DNA from: Pseudomonas silesiensis
Lineage (GTDB): Bacteria; Pseudomonadota; Gammaproteobacteria; Pseudomonadales; Pseudomonadaceae
Assembly (NCBI RefSeq): GCF_001661075.1
Contig: NZ_CP014870.1
Coordinates: 5,771,703 to 5,835,702, forward strand
Direction of reading: 5' to 3'
Length of the DNA: 64,000 bases
Shown here in pieces: positions 26,787 to 34,732 of this stretch. Under the pieces are notes generated by a model that saw only the letters and a list, made by a program, of their open reading frames with translations, was not told the origin of the DNA and did not search any database. Both the position numbers and the translations under genes were made by a program. Every line of letters starts with the position of its first letter. Position 1 is the stretch's first letter.

Positions 26787-26999
26787 ATGACGTTTAAACC
26801 TGGCGATGTTGTACAACTGAAATCCGGCGGCCCGCACATGACCGTAGAGCAGATTGGCGAGGCTGCAATGACAGGTGAAAGCACCGTTTGGTGTGTATGG
26901 TTTGAGAGAGTTGGAGGCCGCCAAACACGACACGAAGCGACCTTTCGACCGACCTCGCTTGAAAATACGTCAATGTCTTTCGAAATCACCAGTATTTAA
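26787..26999 (+). CDS. DUF2158 (YodC-like) small protein
   Basis: This 70-residue protein starts MTFKPGDVVQLKSGGPHMTV after a GGAGAG site and continues with TGESTVWCVWFE, the compact beta pattern of DUF2158 (E. coli YodC). The fold resembles a KOW/SH3 barrel; no activity is established. It ends 11 bases before the caspase-helicase gene, so the two form an operon. It could be a regulator, adaptor or inhibitor of the large protein. The longer upstream frame has no ribosome site and is not used here. Confidence 0.8.
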   Translation: MTFKPGDVVQLKSGGPHMTVEQIGEAAMTGESTVWCVWFERVGGRQTRHEATFRPTSLENTSMSFEITSI

Positions 27000-27010
27000 A
27001 GGGTAGCACT

Positions 27011-30004
27011 ATGATGCGTGCCGCGTTCCTAGGGATTGATAGGTATCACGATCCGTTAGTGGGTGATCTGACAGGGGCGGCGCGAGATGCGACGGCACTG
27101 TGGGCCGTCATGTCGGATTCAATAGAAGGCTTGGATGCCCAATTGATTACCAACGAAGATGCCACTGTAGATGCGATGAGGGCGGCGATAGAGGCCACCT
27201 TGAGTGCAGCCAACGAGGATGATGTCGTCATGTTTGGCTTCGCGGGGCATGGGACACCGGACCATCGGCTCGTACTGCACGACACAGAAGTCGATAATTT
27301 ACCTGGAACAACACTTGGGATGGACGAACTCGCGCGATGGTTTCGCGACTCGAAAGCGCGGGCCGTCATTCTTCTTTTGGATTGCTGCTTCAGCGGCGGA
27401 GCGTCCGCGCGGGTTCTCAACATAGGGTTGATACCACGCAATGCTGTTGCTTTCCCATTAGTCGAAGTGGCTGGCCAGGGTCGCATTTTGTTTGCCGCCT
27501 CATCCGCAGATCAGGAAGCAATGGAAGATCCACAGTCACGCCACGGCCTGTTCACAAAGGCGATTATTGACACTCTATTGACTGCGGACGCCCCCCTTGG
27601 GATGCTAGAGTTGGTGGATAAAGTCACGCGGCTTGTCAGTGTCAACGCGCAGCGCTATGGGTATGTACAGTCGCCCACCATGTTTGGTCAAACACAAGGA
27701 GAGGTCCTAATACCACCGGGTCGCGTAGGCGACCGTTATCGTGCCGCTTTCCCAGAATATGGAAATTTTCAAACGAACGGCGAGATTCTCGAACTCACGA
27801 AGGCAGGCATTCCTAACGAAGCGGCGGATGCTTGGAATGAGCGTTTCCCAGCTGGCCTTAATACCTTGCAGATTGATGCGATCAACGACAAGGGCGTGCT
27901 GAGTGGCCAATCCCTTATGGTCGTAGCTCCAACCAGCGCAGGAAAGACTTTCATAGGCGAACTGGCCGCAATTAAAGCCATCGCAGCGGGGAAAAAAGCC
28001 GTTTTTCTGCTGCCTTACAAGGCGTTAGTAAACGAAAAATTTGAGGATTTTTCGGCACTTTATGGTGATCGGTTAGGTCTGCGGATCGCCCGGTGTAGCG
28101 GCGACTGGCAGGACCAAGTAAGCACCGTTCTGCGGGGCAAGTACGACATTGCCTTCTTTACCTATGAGAAATTTTTAAGCCTGTCAGTTTCTTCATCCCA
28201 TATGCTCAATCAGATAGGGTTAGTGGTCTTGGACGAGGCTCAATTCATCACCGAGCCTGGACGAGGCATGGTGGTAGAGTTATTGCTTACCAGCATAATC
28301 AGCGCTCGGCGCCGGGGCGTGTGCCCTCAGCTCATCACGCTAAGCGCCGTCATAGGCCACGCCAACAGCATGGACAGCTGGCTCGGTTGCGGATTGCTTC
28401 AAACGAATTATCGCCCCGTGCCTTTGATCGAAGGTGTGATGGATCGAAGCGGCGCTTTTACTCGGCTTGGACCGAATGGGCCGGAAACAGTGCAGTTAAT
28501 CGCCGGTCACGAAATCCGGCAGCGCCGCCAAAAATCATCCTCACAAGACATGATCGTGCCCCTCGTACGCAACCTCATAGAAGCAGGGGAAAAAGTTATA
28601 ATTTTTCGTAACGCGCGTGGACCGGCGAGTGGTTGCGCCGAATATCTCGCAAGTGAACTTGGGCTGGAGGCGGCACAAGACGTAATTGACGCACTGCCCG
28701 AAGGCGATCCCTCCGCAATGTCCCAAAGTCTGCGTCGTGCTCTAGCTGGCGGCGTGGCATTTCACAATGGCGACTTGACACGCGACGAGCGAGTGGCGGT
28801 TGAACGCGGCTTTCGAGAGCCCAATGGACTAATCAAAGCCCTTGTGGCGACGAGTACCGTAGCAGCTGGAGTAAACACACCTGCATCAACCGTCATCATT
28901 GCCGAAACAGACTTCCCCGGCCGAACCCGCACCCCCTACACAGTCGCGCAGTACAAAAATATGGCCGGACGTGCTGGTCGCCTTGGCTATGAAGCCGAAG
29001 GACGATCAGTCCTTCTCGCCGAAACACCCATGGAGCGAAACCAGCTCTTTCGAACGTATGTGCAAGGAACGCCCGAAGCGATTACCTCATCTTTTGATTC
29101 AGCTCAGCCCGGCACCTGGACTATTCGTCTTCTAGCACAAGTCCGAGAGATTCCGCGTGATGCGGTCATTGACCTAATCGCAAACACCTACGGAGGTTTC
29201 CTTGCCGCGCTGCACTATCCCAATTGGCGGGATCGTATGGCCAGCTCGCTGGAACAGCTCCTTAACCGAATGATTGATCAAGGTCTGATTGACCAAGAAG
29301 GCGAAAACCTCCGCCTGACCATGCTTGGACGTGCATGTGGCGAATCACCTTTGGCTCTGGAATCTGCTCTACGATTGGTAGAGCTAGTACGTCGTCTCAC
29401 CCCTGCCGATGCAACACTGGAGAATCTGCTCGTTCTCGTAGAGGTCCTTCAAGAGCGTGATGAAGATTACACGCCACAGAGCGGCCGAAACGGAGAACCA
29501 CGATGGCAGCAAGAAGCTATTGTTCGGTTTGGCCCCATTATTGGCCATGGATTGGCTCACAGAGCAGAAAGCGATTCAGCGTTTTATGCTCGGTGCAAAC
29601 GCGCACTCATTGTGAATGACTGGATCGCAGGCGAACCGATAACCGATATCGAAGCCCATTACTCGGCCAATGCTTACTCTCGCGTGGGACACGGTGATAT
29701 CCGAGGGTATGCTGATGGCTCACGTTTCATCTTAGAGTCAGCATTACGCATTGCTGCCATTCTGCTAGGTCGGGCCGAGGATGAAGAAGCCACGGCGCTG
29801 CTATTCACCCGGCTCGACCATGGCTTACCTGCCGAAGCCCTACCATTGTTAGCAGGCCCCTTCACTTTAACGCGTGGGGAGGCTCTGGCTCTCTACCGTG
29901 CTGGACACAGAAGCTTTGATGCGATCTCAACGCTGGGGGAGCAGGCGCTAACGGCAATTGTCGGGCGCCGTGGTAGTAAATTGCTCGCGTTACTCAATCC
30001 GTAG
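27011..30004 (+). CDS. Caspase-like protease fused to a Ski2/Hel308-like helicase
   Basis: The 997-residue protein joins two enzymes. Residues 1 to about 235 are a caspase (peptidase C14) domain: FLGIDRYHDPLVGDL at the start, catalytic H80 in FAGHGTPDHRL and C126 in LLLDCCFSGG. From about 255 a superfamily 2 helicase follows: Walker A APTSAGKT (K312), DEAQ at 408-411, LVATSTVAAGVNTP, and motif VI QYKNMAGRAGR (647-657). A winged-helix-like region (about 720-800) and a C-terminal helix-hairpin-helix (LGEQALTAIVGRRGSKLLAL) match the Hel308/Ski2 layout. All key residues are present. A nucleic-acid-sensing helicase controlling a protease is the natural reading, probably in phage defence by cell death. 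Confidence 0.9.
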   Translation: MMRAAFLGIDRYHDPLVGDLTGAARDATALWAVMSDSIEGLDAQLITNEDATVDAMRAAIEATLSAANEDDVVMFGFAGHGTPDHRLVLHDTEVDNLPGTTLGMDELARWFRDSKARAVILLLDCCFSGGASARVLNIGLIPRNAVAFPLVEVAGQGRILFAASSADQEAMEDPQSRHGLFTKAIIDTLLTADAPLGMLELVDKVTRLVSVNAQRYGYVQSPTMFGQTQGEVLIPPGRVGDRYRAAFPEYGNFQTNGEILELTKAGIPNEAADAWNERFPAGLNTLQIDAINDKGVLSGQSLMVVAPTSAGKTFIGELAAIKAIAAGKKAVFLLPYKALVNEKFEDFSALYGDRLGLRIARCSGDWQDQVSTVLRGKYDIAFFTYEKFLSLSVSSSHMLNQIGLVVLDEAQFITEPGRGMVVELLLTSIISARRRGVCPQLITLSAVIGHANSMDSWLGCGLLQTNYRPVPLIEGVMDRSGAFTRLGPNGPETVQLIAGHEIRQRRQKSSSQDMIVPLVRNLIEAGEKVIIFRNARGPASGCAEYLASELGLEAAQDVIDALPEGDPSAMSQSLRRALAGGVAFHNGDLTRDERVAVERGFREPNGLIKALVATSTVAAGVNTPASTVIIAETDFPGRTRTPYTVAQYKNMAGRAGRLGYEAEGRSVLLAETPMERNQLFRTYVQGTPEAITSSFDSAQPGTWTIRLLAQVREIPRDAVIDLIANTYGGFLAALHYPNWRDRMASSLEQLLNRMIDQGLIDQEGENLRLTMLGRACGESPLALESALRLVELVRRLTPADATLENLLVLVEVLQERDEDYTPQSGRNGEPRWQQEAIVRFGPIIGHGLAHRAESDSAFYARCKRALIVNDWIAGEPITDIEAHYSANAYSRVGHGDIRGYADGSRFILESALRIAAILLGRAEDEEATALLFTRLDHGLPAEALPLLAGPFTLTRGEALALYRAGHRSFDAISTLGEQALTAIVGRRGSKLLALLNP

Positions 30005-30020
30005 GATTTTAAACATGGAA

Positions 30021-30090
30021 ACCGAGCAATGGATGATCTGAGCATCTGCGGGACCACCGAAGCCCCGTAGATTGCTCAATACTGTTTTTA
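30021..30090 (+). terminator. Possible terminator after the caspase-helicase
   Basis: GAGCAAT (30024) and ATTGCTC (30071) can pair over a 40-base loop, followed by CTGTTTTTA. The long loop makes this tentative. Confidence 0.3.
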
Positions 30091-30125
30091 TAGGCGGGAA
30101 ATGAAGCCAGCTAAAGCTAGCCCCC

Positions 30126-30239
30126 TCAACCCTTTTTCGAAGGGTGTGGCGGAGGCGGATCACGCCGTGGTAACGGAACATCACCTCTAACGTTACGCAT
30201 AGGAGGGGGCGGTGGTGGTGGCGGCTTCTGATCGGACAT
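30126..30239 (-). CDS. 37-residue proline-rich small protein
   Basis: The frame reads MSDQK, eight prolines, MRNVRGDVPLPRRD, PPPPHPSKKG, stop. It is well placed for translation: TAGGAA, overlapping the stop of the upstream membrane-protein gene, lies 8 bases before the ATG, and the gap between genes is 10 bases. Thirty-eight per cent of residues are proline, a composition typical of peptides that bind SH3-like domains or that stall ribosomes (poly-Pro needs EF-P). It is the third gene of a minus-strand operon facing the caspase-helicase. The function is unknown. Confidence 0.55.
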   Translation of the reverse strand: MSDQKPPPPPPPPMRNVRGDVPLPRRDPPPPHPSKKG

Positions 30240-30249
30240 TACATGTTTC

Positions 30250-30771
30250 CTAAGTCAGCGATGATGTGTAGGTCGGTACGAACGCAATAATGGACGCTAC
30301 GACCGCATAAATCACATATTTCGAGCACTGGTCGAGCTGGCTGCTACGCCTGTCATTATTCTTAGCATTTCGCGTTGCGCCCATAATGTAGTAATCCATC
30401 ATGATCTGCATGAACCAGCCATTGGCTTCAACAATGTCACCATCATAGTAGGTAATCAGGAACCTGCGGTGAGATTCAAGATCCTCGGCCGTGGGTATCG
30501 CTAGATCATCAAGGCGTACCCGCCATCCTTGTGAGAAATGCGCCATTGCCACCAGTACGAAGACGACAGCCATTAAGTATGAAATCCAAAAATACACTCC
30601 GGCGGTAACCGCTACCGGAGGTGCCTTCGACAGTAGATAAGACAAAAAGCTGAGGACCGCTACAATCATTGCAAGGGGTAGGTTAAGACGCCCCATCAAC
30701 TTCTCTTTCCTATCCGCCTCCGCGAGATAGATTTTTTCGTAAAGCTTGTACTCTTCGTCATCTGACTTCAT
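30250..30771 (-). CDS. Membrane protein with three hydrophobic segments
   Basis: The 173-residue protein begins with a charged stretch (MKSDDEEYKLYEKIYLAEAD), then two close membrane segments (about 30-47 and 53-77), an 80-residue soluble part, and a C-terminal hydrophobic segment (YVIYAVVASIIAFVPTY). Two N-terminal helices followed by a cytoplasmic region recall SLATT-type effectors, but I cannot assign it to that family. Its ATG overlaps the stop of the preceding small gene (ATGA), and the proline-rich gene follows. Next to a caspase-helicase, a membrane effector or protease substrate is a reasonable idea, unproven. Confidence 0.68.
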   Translation of the reverse strand: MKSDDEEYKLYEKIYLAEADRKEKLMGRLNLPLAMIVAVLSFLSYLLSKAPPVAVTAGVYFWISYLMAVVFVLVAMAHFSQGWRVRLDDLAIPTAEDLESHRRFLITYYDGDIVEANGWFMQIMMDYYIMGATRNAKNNDRRSSQLDQCSKYVIYAVVASIIAFVPTYTSSLT

Positions 30772-30998
30772 GTATGAATGGCCACCTCAGGGCTGACATT
30801 CTCGTTGAACACACTTTTAATGAAATTCTCAAATCGCGCTTGAGTGCTCCGCTCCATCTGCTTGGCGACTTCTGCACTCAATAGCTGAATCCCTTCAAAT
30901 CCTGCTGTGAGTAAACCACCGCCTGGCAACAGCCCGATACCTGCTTTCGTCGCAATCGTTATTAGCTTGGACAATGGGTGTTCTTGATCATCGGTCAT
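30768..30998 (-). CDS. Small glycine-rich hydrophobic protein
   Basis: The 76-residue product starts MTDDQEHPLSKLITIATKAG and contains a hydrophobic, glycine-rich stretch GIGLLPGGGLLTAGFEGIQL, then an amphipathic helix (AKQMERSTQARFENFIK). It may insert in membranes. GGAAG lies 9 bases before this ATG; an ATG three codons earlier (31007) would sit too close to it. It is coupled by a 4-base overlap to the 173-residue membrane protein, so the two are probably made together. No family is recognised. Confidence 0.65.
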   Translation of the reverse strand: MTDDQEHPLSKLITIATKAGIGLLPGGGLLTAGFEGIQLLSAEVAKQMERSTQARFENFIKSVFNENVSPEVAIHT

Positions 30999-31776
30999 CT
31001 GAATCATCTTCCGTCATATGTCTGGTGCGATCATCATCCAAGTCGTCACCAGTTTCTACCGACTCTGGCAATCTTATTACAACCATGATCCCTAACGGAG
31101 GCCGGGGACATGAGGAGTCTTGTCGCACGGCTGGACTCGCTCATTCATTTCGGTCCGTACCACAGCGCACTGTATCGCTTCGTCAAGATGCGCGCGCCTG
31201 CTTCGGCGGCCTCACCCGGTCTGTGACCTCACGTCTCTACCTCACCCAAAGACACCATGGGTGACCCTAGGATGTGAGTCCGCCAAGTTGGCGAACAATT
31301 CGACATCCTTCTATACAGTGGCCAAGCTCTGAAACGCCGCGGTACAGGAGAAAGTCGGTCGGAGACCGGCTATTAGCTCGGCACTCAGTTGGTCGTTCCG
31401 TCTGTGCAGACTGGCCGCTTTGGGCAGTTCACTGCCAATCATGGTTACGAAGCGTGCTGGTGAGATCGAATGCAAGCGGGAGGTCAAGTGGAGTGCAGTA
31501 TTCCAATTGGTATTCCAACTAAAAACTAAAATAGTTATTAATGTTATAAATCAATAATTTACCAAACCGATTCAAATTACCCCGGCCCGCCAGATTTGAC
31601 GGTGGGGTCATCGCTGGATCGCACGGGTGGTTTGGGAGTGAGGCTTTTCAAGCACACCGTGACCCTGGATGAACTACTGCAGATCTAGTGTCGGGATGCT
31701 TGGCGCTACCCCCTCTATGCTGCTTTCTCATCTGCATGGACAACGTCACCGAACAGAAGCATTGAGGAAGATGTAC
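30999..31776. other. Stretch without a confident gene
   Basis: A 38-codon frame at 31110-31226 (MRSLVARLDSLIHFGPYHS) follows GGAGG and might be translated. Near 31430-31510 there are GTGCTGGTGAG/GCAAGCGG motifs loosely like the IS21-type ends elsewhere in the island. The repeat copy at 31542-31592 is listed separately. Otherwise nothing is supported. Confidence 0.4.
31542..31592 (+). repeat. Internal copy of the island right-end repeat
   Basis: TGTTATAAATCAATAA, then TTCAAATTACCCCGGCCC, are repeated at 33407-33457 in the same order and spacing. The shared part includes the degenerate ssrA T-arm/acceptor sequence, so this is an internal att-like site. Confidence 0.8.
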
Positions 31777-32472
31777 ATGATTGCCCGTATTTCAGCCGCC
31801 TTCGCCGTTATGGTTTCTTTGGTTGCCAATGCCAACGCAGGGGTCGCACCTCGTGTCGAAATCGCCTTCAATAACGGCGCCGAAACCGTGACGGCTAACC
31901 ATTCCATCAAAGAACCGCTCGCAGCGCAGCACCTGTCATCGAGACTTGTCGATGATGCCAAGAACAGCATCCAGCCGTTCGACCAAACGCTCGAATTGCA
32001 GGGCATTCGTTTTCATGTGACGACGGCGTTGATCGATGGAAATCCCGTGCTCTACATCACACCCCAAGGGCTGGAAATCGATAACTCGAAGGTGACTCAC
32101 CCACTTACCGGCAACATCGTTCGCGCGGAGGTCGCAGATCTTGATCGCGATGGCTCACCCGAGGTTTACGTCTTTATCAGATCATCGGGGCGCGGGATGG
32201 CGGGTGAGCTCGTTGCCTACTCCGCTAACCGCAAGAAATCGCTCAGCGAGATTTATCTACCACCTGTCAGTGACAACCCGAAAACTGCAGAGGGTTACCA
32301 AGGCGAGGATGAGTTTGCTGTGACGGAAAATGCGTTGGTGCAGCGGTTTCCGGTTTACGACGGAGCTGACGCTGGTTCGGGCCGGACGGAAAAAATGCGG
32401 CAGGTTCAGTACAGGTTGATCCCAGGGGAAGCCGGATGGGTGTTGAGGGTTTCTAAGGTGACGGAAGACTGA
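31777..32472 (+). CDS. PliI-family inhibitor of I-type lysozyme (periplasmic)
   Basis: The 231-residue protein has a signal peptide (MIARISAAFAVMVSLVANANA) and a mature domain with ITPQGLEIDN, EVADLDRDGSPEVYVFIRSS, LVAYSANRKKSLSEIYLPP, GYQGEDEFAV and a C-terminal RLIPGEAGWVLRV. I recognise these as hallmarks of PliI-type proteins, which protect the cell wall from invertebrate (I-type) lysozymes in the periplasm. The start follows GAGGA; an ATG six bases earlier is too close to it. It lies in the short segment between the two right-end repeats. Such an inhibitor could help survival in animal hosts or grazers. Confidence 0.72.
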   Translation: MIARISAAFAVMVSLVANANAGVAPRVEIAFNNGAETVTANHSIKEPLAAQHLSSRLVDDAKNSIQPFDQTLELQGIRFHVTTALIDGNPVLYITPQGLEIDNSKVTHPLTGNIVRAEVADLDRDGSPEVYVFIRSSGRGMAGELVAYSANRKKSLSEIYLPPVSDNPKTAEGYQGEDEFAVTENALVQRFPVYDGADAGSGRTEKMRQVQYRLIPGEAGWVLRVSKVTED

Positions 32473-32689
32473 GGTATTTTTTTAGCTCCACAGAAATGAC
32501 CACCCCTGATCCGTTAACTGCTAGGCAAGCGCGTAGTAACAGTCCTAGGAAATTTCCTGCAAGTTGTAGCGCCTTCCATGAACTGGCGGACGCATCCACT
32601 GACCGATAATTTTCTCTCTTCGCTGTAACCCAGCGAACGGTTTTGACAGGCCGAAAAAGCGTGGGGTCCCGAAACTATTGGAGTCTTCC

Positions 32690-33073
32690 ATGAAAAACAA
32701 CATCCCAAATTCGCTTGAAAAAGCGAGCCTTGCAGAATCAGAAACCCTCGACCTGGCCGAACTCTCCAAAATCACCGAACGACGCGTCAGTGCCCGCCTC
32801 CGCAATCCCAATCACCTTGACCCCGTCAGCCACGTATTCACCATCCTCCCCGACATCGACACCCCGTCCCTGCTCGCTCACGCCTGCGAAACCCTGGCCT
32901 CGCTCAACGTCATGAGCACGGACCTTGCCTGCGATCTGGAAAGCTCTCGCCGTAACGTAGCGCTGGCGATCCAGCAACTGGCGGTGGTGGCCGAACTGTT
33001 GGTAAACCGGGCGCTGGACAACCTGGACCCACCCGATGGATTGCCAGAGATCCCGTCCACCAACCACCCCTGA
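32690..33073 (+). CDS. DUF6124 family protein
   Basis: This 127-residue protein starts MKNNIPNSLEKASLAESETL after a GGAG site. The C-terminal part (DIDTPSLLAHACETLASLNV to VAELLVNRALDNLDPP) is the conserved block of the DUF6124 group, small proteins common in the P. fluorescens group with no known role. A second member is at 39534 in this window. The 220-base leader also contains short hairpins (GCGCC/GGCG near 32568, CGCTG/CAGCG near 32630). A similar small gene, now frameshifted, follows 39 bases downstream. Confidence 0.8.
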   Translation: MKNNIPNSLEKASLAESETLDLAELSKITERRVSARLRNPNHLDPVSHVFTILPDIDTPSLLAHACETLASLNVMSTDLACDLESSRRNVALAIQQLAVVAELLVNRALDNLDPPDGLPEIPSTNHP

Positions 33074-33112
33074 GTGACGGCGTGCCTTTGTTACCGACTG
33101 GAGGTTTTTGTC

Positions 33113-33366
33113 ATGGATCGATACATGCCGGTCACCCGCATCAATTGCAGCATTGCGGCGCTGTTGATCGACACCGAAGCGCCGCTGGACGTAATGCACG
33201 AAACCGCAGCCTACCGCATCCGCACGGCAACCCAATTGTTGGAGAGCTTCGCCGTAAACGAAAATGTTCACAGTGAACTGGCGCGGTGCTGGTCACTTCA
33301 CTGCGTGACGACTGCGATTTGTTGGACGTCGTCGGGCGGCGATTGCAGGCGCAGGTATTGATGTAG
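33113..33366 (+). pseudogene. Frameshifted small gene following DUF6124
   Basis: Translation from the ATG at 33113 (GGAGG upstream) gives MDRYMPVTRINCSIAALLID and is sensible up to SELAR near 33285. It then loses sense, while the next frame continues LVTSLRDDCDLLDVVGRRLQ to a stop at 33366. One missing G in CGCGGTG explains this. The full product would be about 84 residues. It is either inactivated or a sequencing error. The function is unknown; it probably belonged with the DUF6124 gene. Confidence 0.7.
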
Positions 33367-33376
33367 AAAGAAAATG

Positions 33377-33401
33377 GGCGACCGCTGAGGTCGCCAATTT
33401 T
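33377..33401 (+). terminator. Rho-independent terminator
   Basis: GGCGACC and GGTCGCC pair around GCTGA, followed by AATTTTT. A near-identical hairpin is at 35886. Confidence 0.8.
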
Positions 33402-33406
33402 TAGAC

Positions 33407-33457
33407 TGTTATAAATCAATAACTTAATGAACAAATTCAAATTACCCCGGCCCACCA
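33407..33457 (+). repeat. Right-end repeat of the island (outer copy)
   Basis: This is the outer copy of the 51-bp repeat at 31542-31592. It runs into the displaced ssrA tail that forms attR. Confidence 0.8.
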
Positions 33458-33517
33458 CTTCATCATCTAAAGACGTCCACGGACGTCTTTTTTGCGCCTG
33501 AAATCCAGCAAAATCAA
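33436..33517 (+). repeat. attR: displaced ssrA 3' end plus terminator
   Basis: TTCAAATTACCCCGGCCCACCA is a decayed copy of the tmRNA 3' end, followed by CTTCATCATC, the ssrA terminator hairpin (33468-33493) and CCTGAAATCCAGCAAAATCAA. It pairs with attL and marks the right boundary of the insertion. Confidence 0.9.
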
Positions 33518-33567
33518 AGTTTCCCAACGCTCCTGCCGCCCACCATGGCTTCTTCAGTGTTATCTAC

Positions 33568-34230
33568 TCATCCACCAAGCGCGATAATCGCGGTGATGAG
33601 AACCGCGCCAGTGACTGCCAATGCAATTGCGCCTTGCCACGGTTTTGCACCCGCGTATCGTGCAAGCATCCAACCGGCGATGAACAGCACGGCGAGTCCG
33701 ACCAAGTTGGAGACGCGTACGGCAAGCGCTGTCTGGTCGAGTAACAGAAACGGTACTACCAGTGGGAATGTCGAGACCACTACCAACAGGAAAACGCCTG
33801 CGGCCCCCTTGAAGTCATCCCAGCCGAGGCGTGGCGGCAAGGGCGTGGATGAATACTCGATCACGCGGCGACGCAGCGACTCCAGCTCATCCGTACCGAC
33901 CACTGCCGCAATACGCGGTGGTAGCGCATCGGCAATCAGCGCTTGTCCGGTGGCTGCGTCAGTCGCGCCGCACAGGTTTGCGCGGAGCGTGCGGTTGCGG
34001 GTGTGCTCGATCAGGGTTCGCAGTAAATACATTATTGCATCGGCGAGTCCCCAGGCGAGGTTGCAACCCAGCGCAGCGATCATCATCGTACGTTCCTCTT
34101 CCTGGCCCGACGTCGCTACGCTGATGGTGCCAGTGAAGGTCATTGCCATGAGCAGGCCAAAGATCACTTCCGTAATACGCTCGACCGGATCCAGCACGCG
34201 TGCCCGCTTTCGCTCCTCTGTGCCTTGCAT
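33568..34230 (-). CDS. VIT1/CCC1-like membrane protein
   Basis: The 220-residue protein begins MQGTEERKRARVLDPVERIT and has membrane segments near residues 20-40, 150-170, 178-195 and 203-218. The motif ITEVIFGLLMAMTFTGTISV and ALGCNLAWGLADAIMYLL resemble the vacuolar-iron-transporter-like family, though the metal-binding loop of true VIT1 is not evident. It may move or sense a metal ion, but that is inference. A stop 4 bases upstream of its start belongs to a short frame encoding a signal-like peptide. It is the first intact gene outside the island on the right. Confidence 0.65.
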   Translation of the reverse strand: MQGTEERKRARVLDPVERITEVIFGLLMAMTFTGTISVATSGQEEERTMMIAALGCNLAWGLADAIMYLLRTLIEHTRNRTLRANLCGATDAATGQALIADALPPRIAAVVGTDELESLRRRVIEYSSTPLPPRLGWDDFKGAAGVFLLVVVSTFPLVVPFLLLDQTALAVRVSNLVGLAVLFIAGWMLARYAGAKPWQGAIALAVTGAVLITAIIALGG

Positions 34231-34234
34231 GCTG

Positions 34235-34440
34235 TCATCCTCGCCACGGCTGAGTCAGCCTGTTGTCCTTTGACCCGGTCCACGGTTTCATTGCGGTATC
34301 GAGCGAGAGGGTGAATTGCTCACGCTGAGGTGCCTGAGGGGACGGTTTTTCCTCGACGGCGGCATAACCAGCTCCGGTGAACAGAGCCAGCGCGAGCGCC
34401 GCAACGGCCCGGATGATCAGCGCTGAGCGTGCAGGAAAAA
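34235..34440 (-). other. Short frame for an exported peptide, no ATG
   Basis: The minus strand encodes IIRAVAALALALFTGAGYAA and then about 40 polar residues ending LTQPWRG, with its stop 4 bases before the VIT-like gene. It looks like a real exported protein, but only non-ATG starts are available. It may be a decayed gene or use a rare start codon. Confidence 0.35.
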
Positions 34441-34732
34441 GCTTAGTTCAGACTTGACCTGTTACAACGCAATACATCGACAACGACGACGCTTTTTCTA
34501 TTTAAAGGCTGCATCGGCAATTGACCCGCGAAGGCGAGACTTTTTCTACGTTTTCTTCCTCTCGCGACAGACGGGAAGCGACTGCCTTGTAGGACTGCCA
34601 ATGTCGTTCTATCGTTAAATCCCACACTTCGAGTAACGTTTCAGGTTTTCGCGGGACAACAGCCCCAGTTGACCGCGTGCGGTAAATAGGTAGGGGCTAG
34701 AAGTGATCGAATACTCTGCAAGGAGAATGATC

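Larger units (their letters stand above)
12931..33457 (+). mobile_element. Genomic island inserted at the ssrA 3' end
   Basis: The left edge is the ssrA 3' end, followed at once by a P4-type integrase gene. The right edge is a direct repeat of the ssrA tail plus terminator (33436-33517). The roughly 20.5 kb between shows mosaic base composition, IS remnants, a kup fragment, duplicated segments, a nuclease, a caspase-helicase and short-gene operons, and contains none of the REP elements common outside. No conjugation or phage structural genes are seen, so it would depend on other elements for transfer. An internal att-like repeat at 31542 suggests two accreted units. Confidence 0.88.

Noticed and set aside
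30250..30771. Assignment of the membrane protein to the SLATT family or to holins
   Set aside because: Helix layout is compatible, but no diagnostic motif is visible, so it is left as an unassigned membrane protein.
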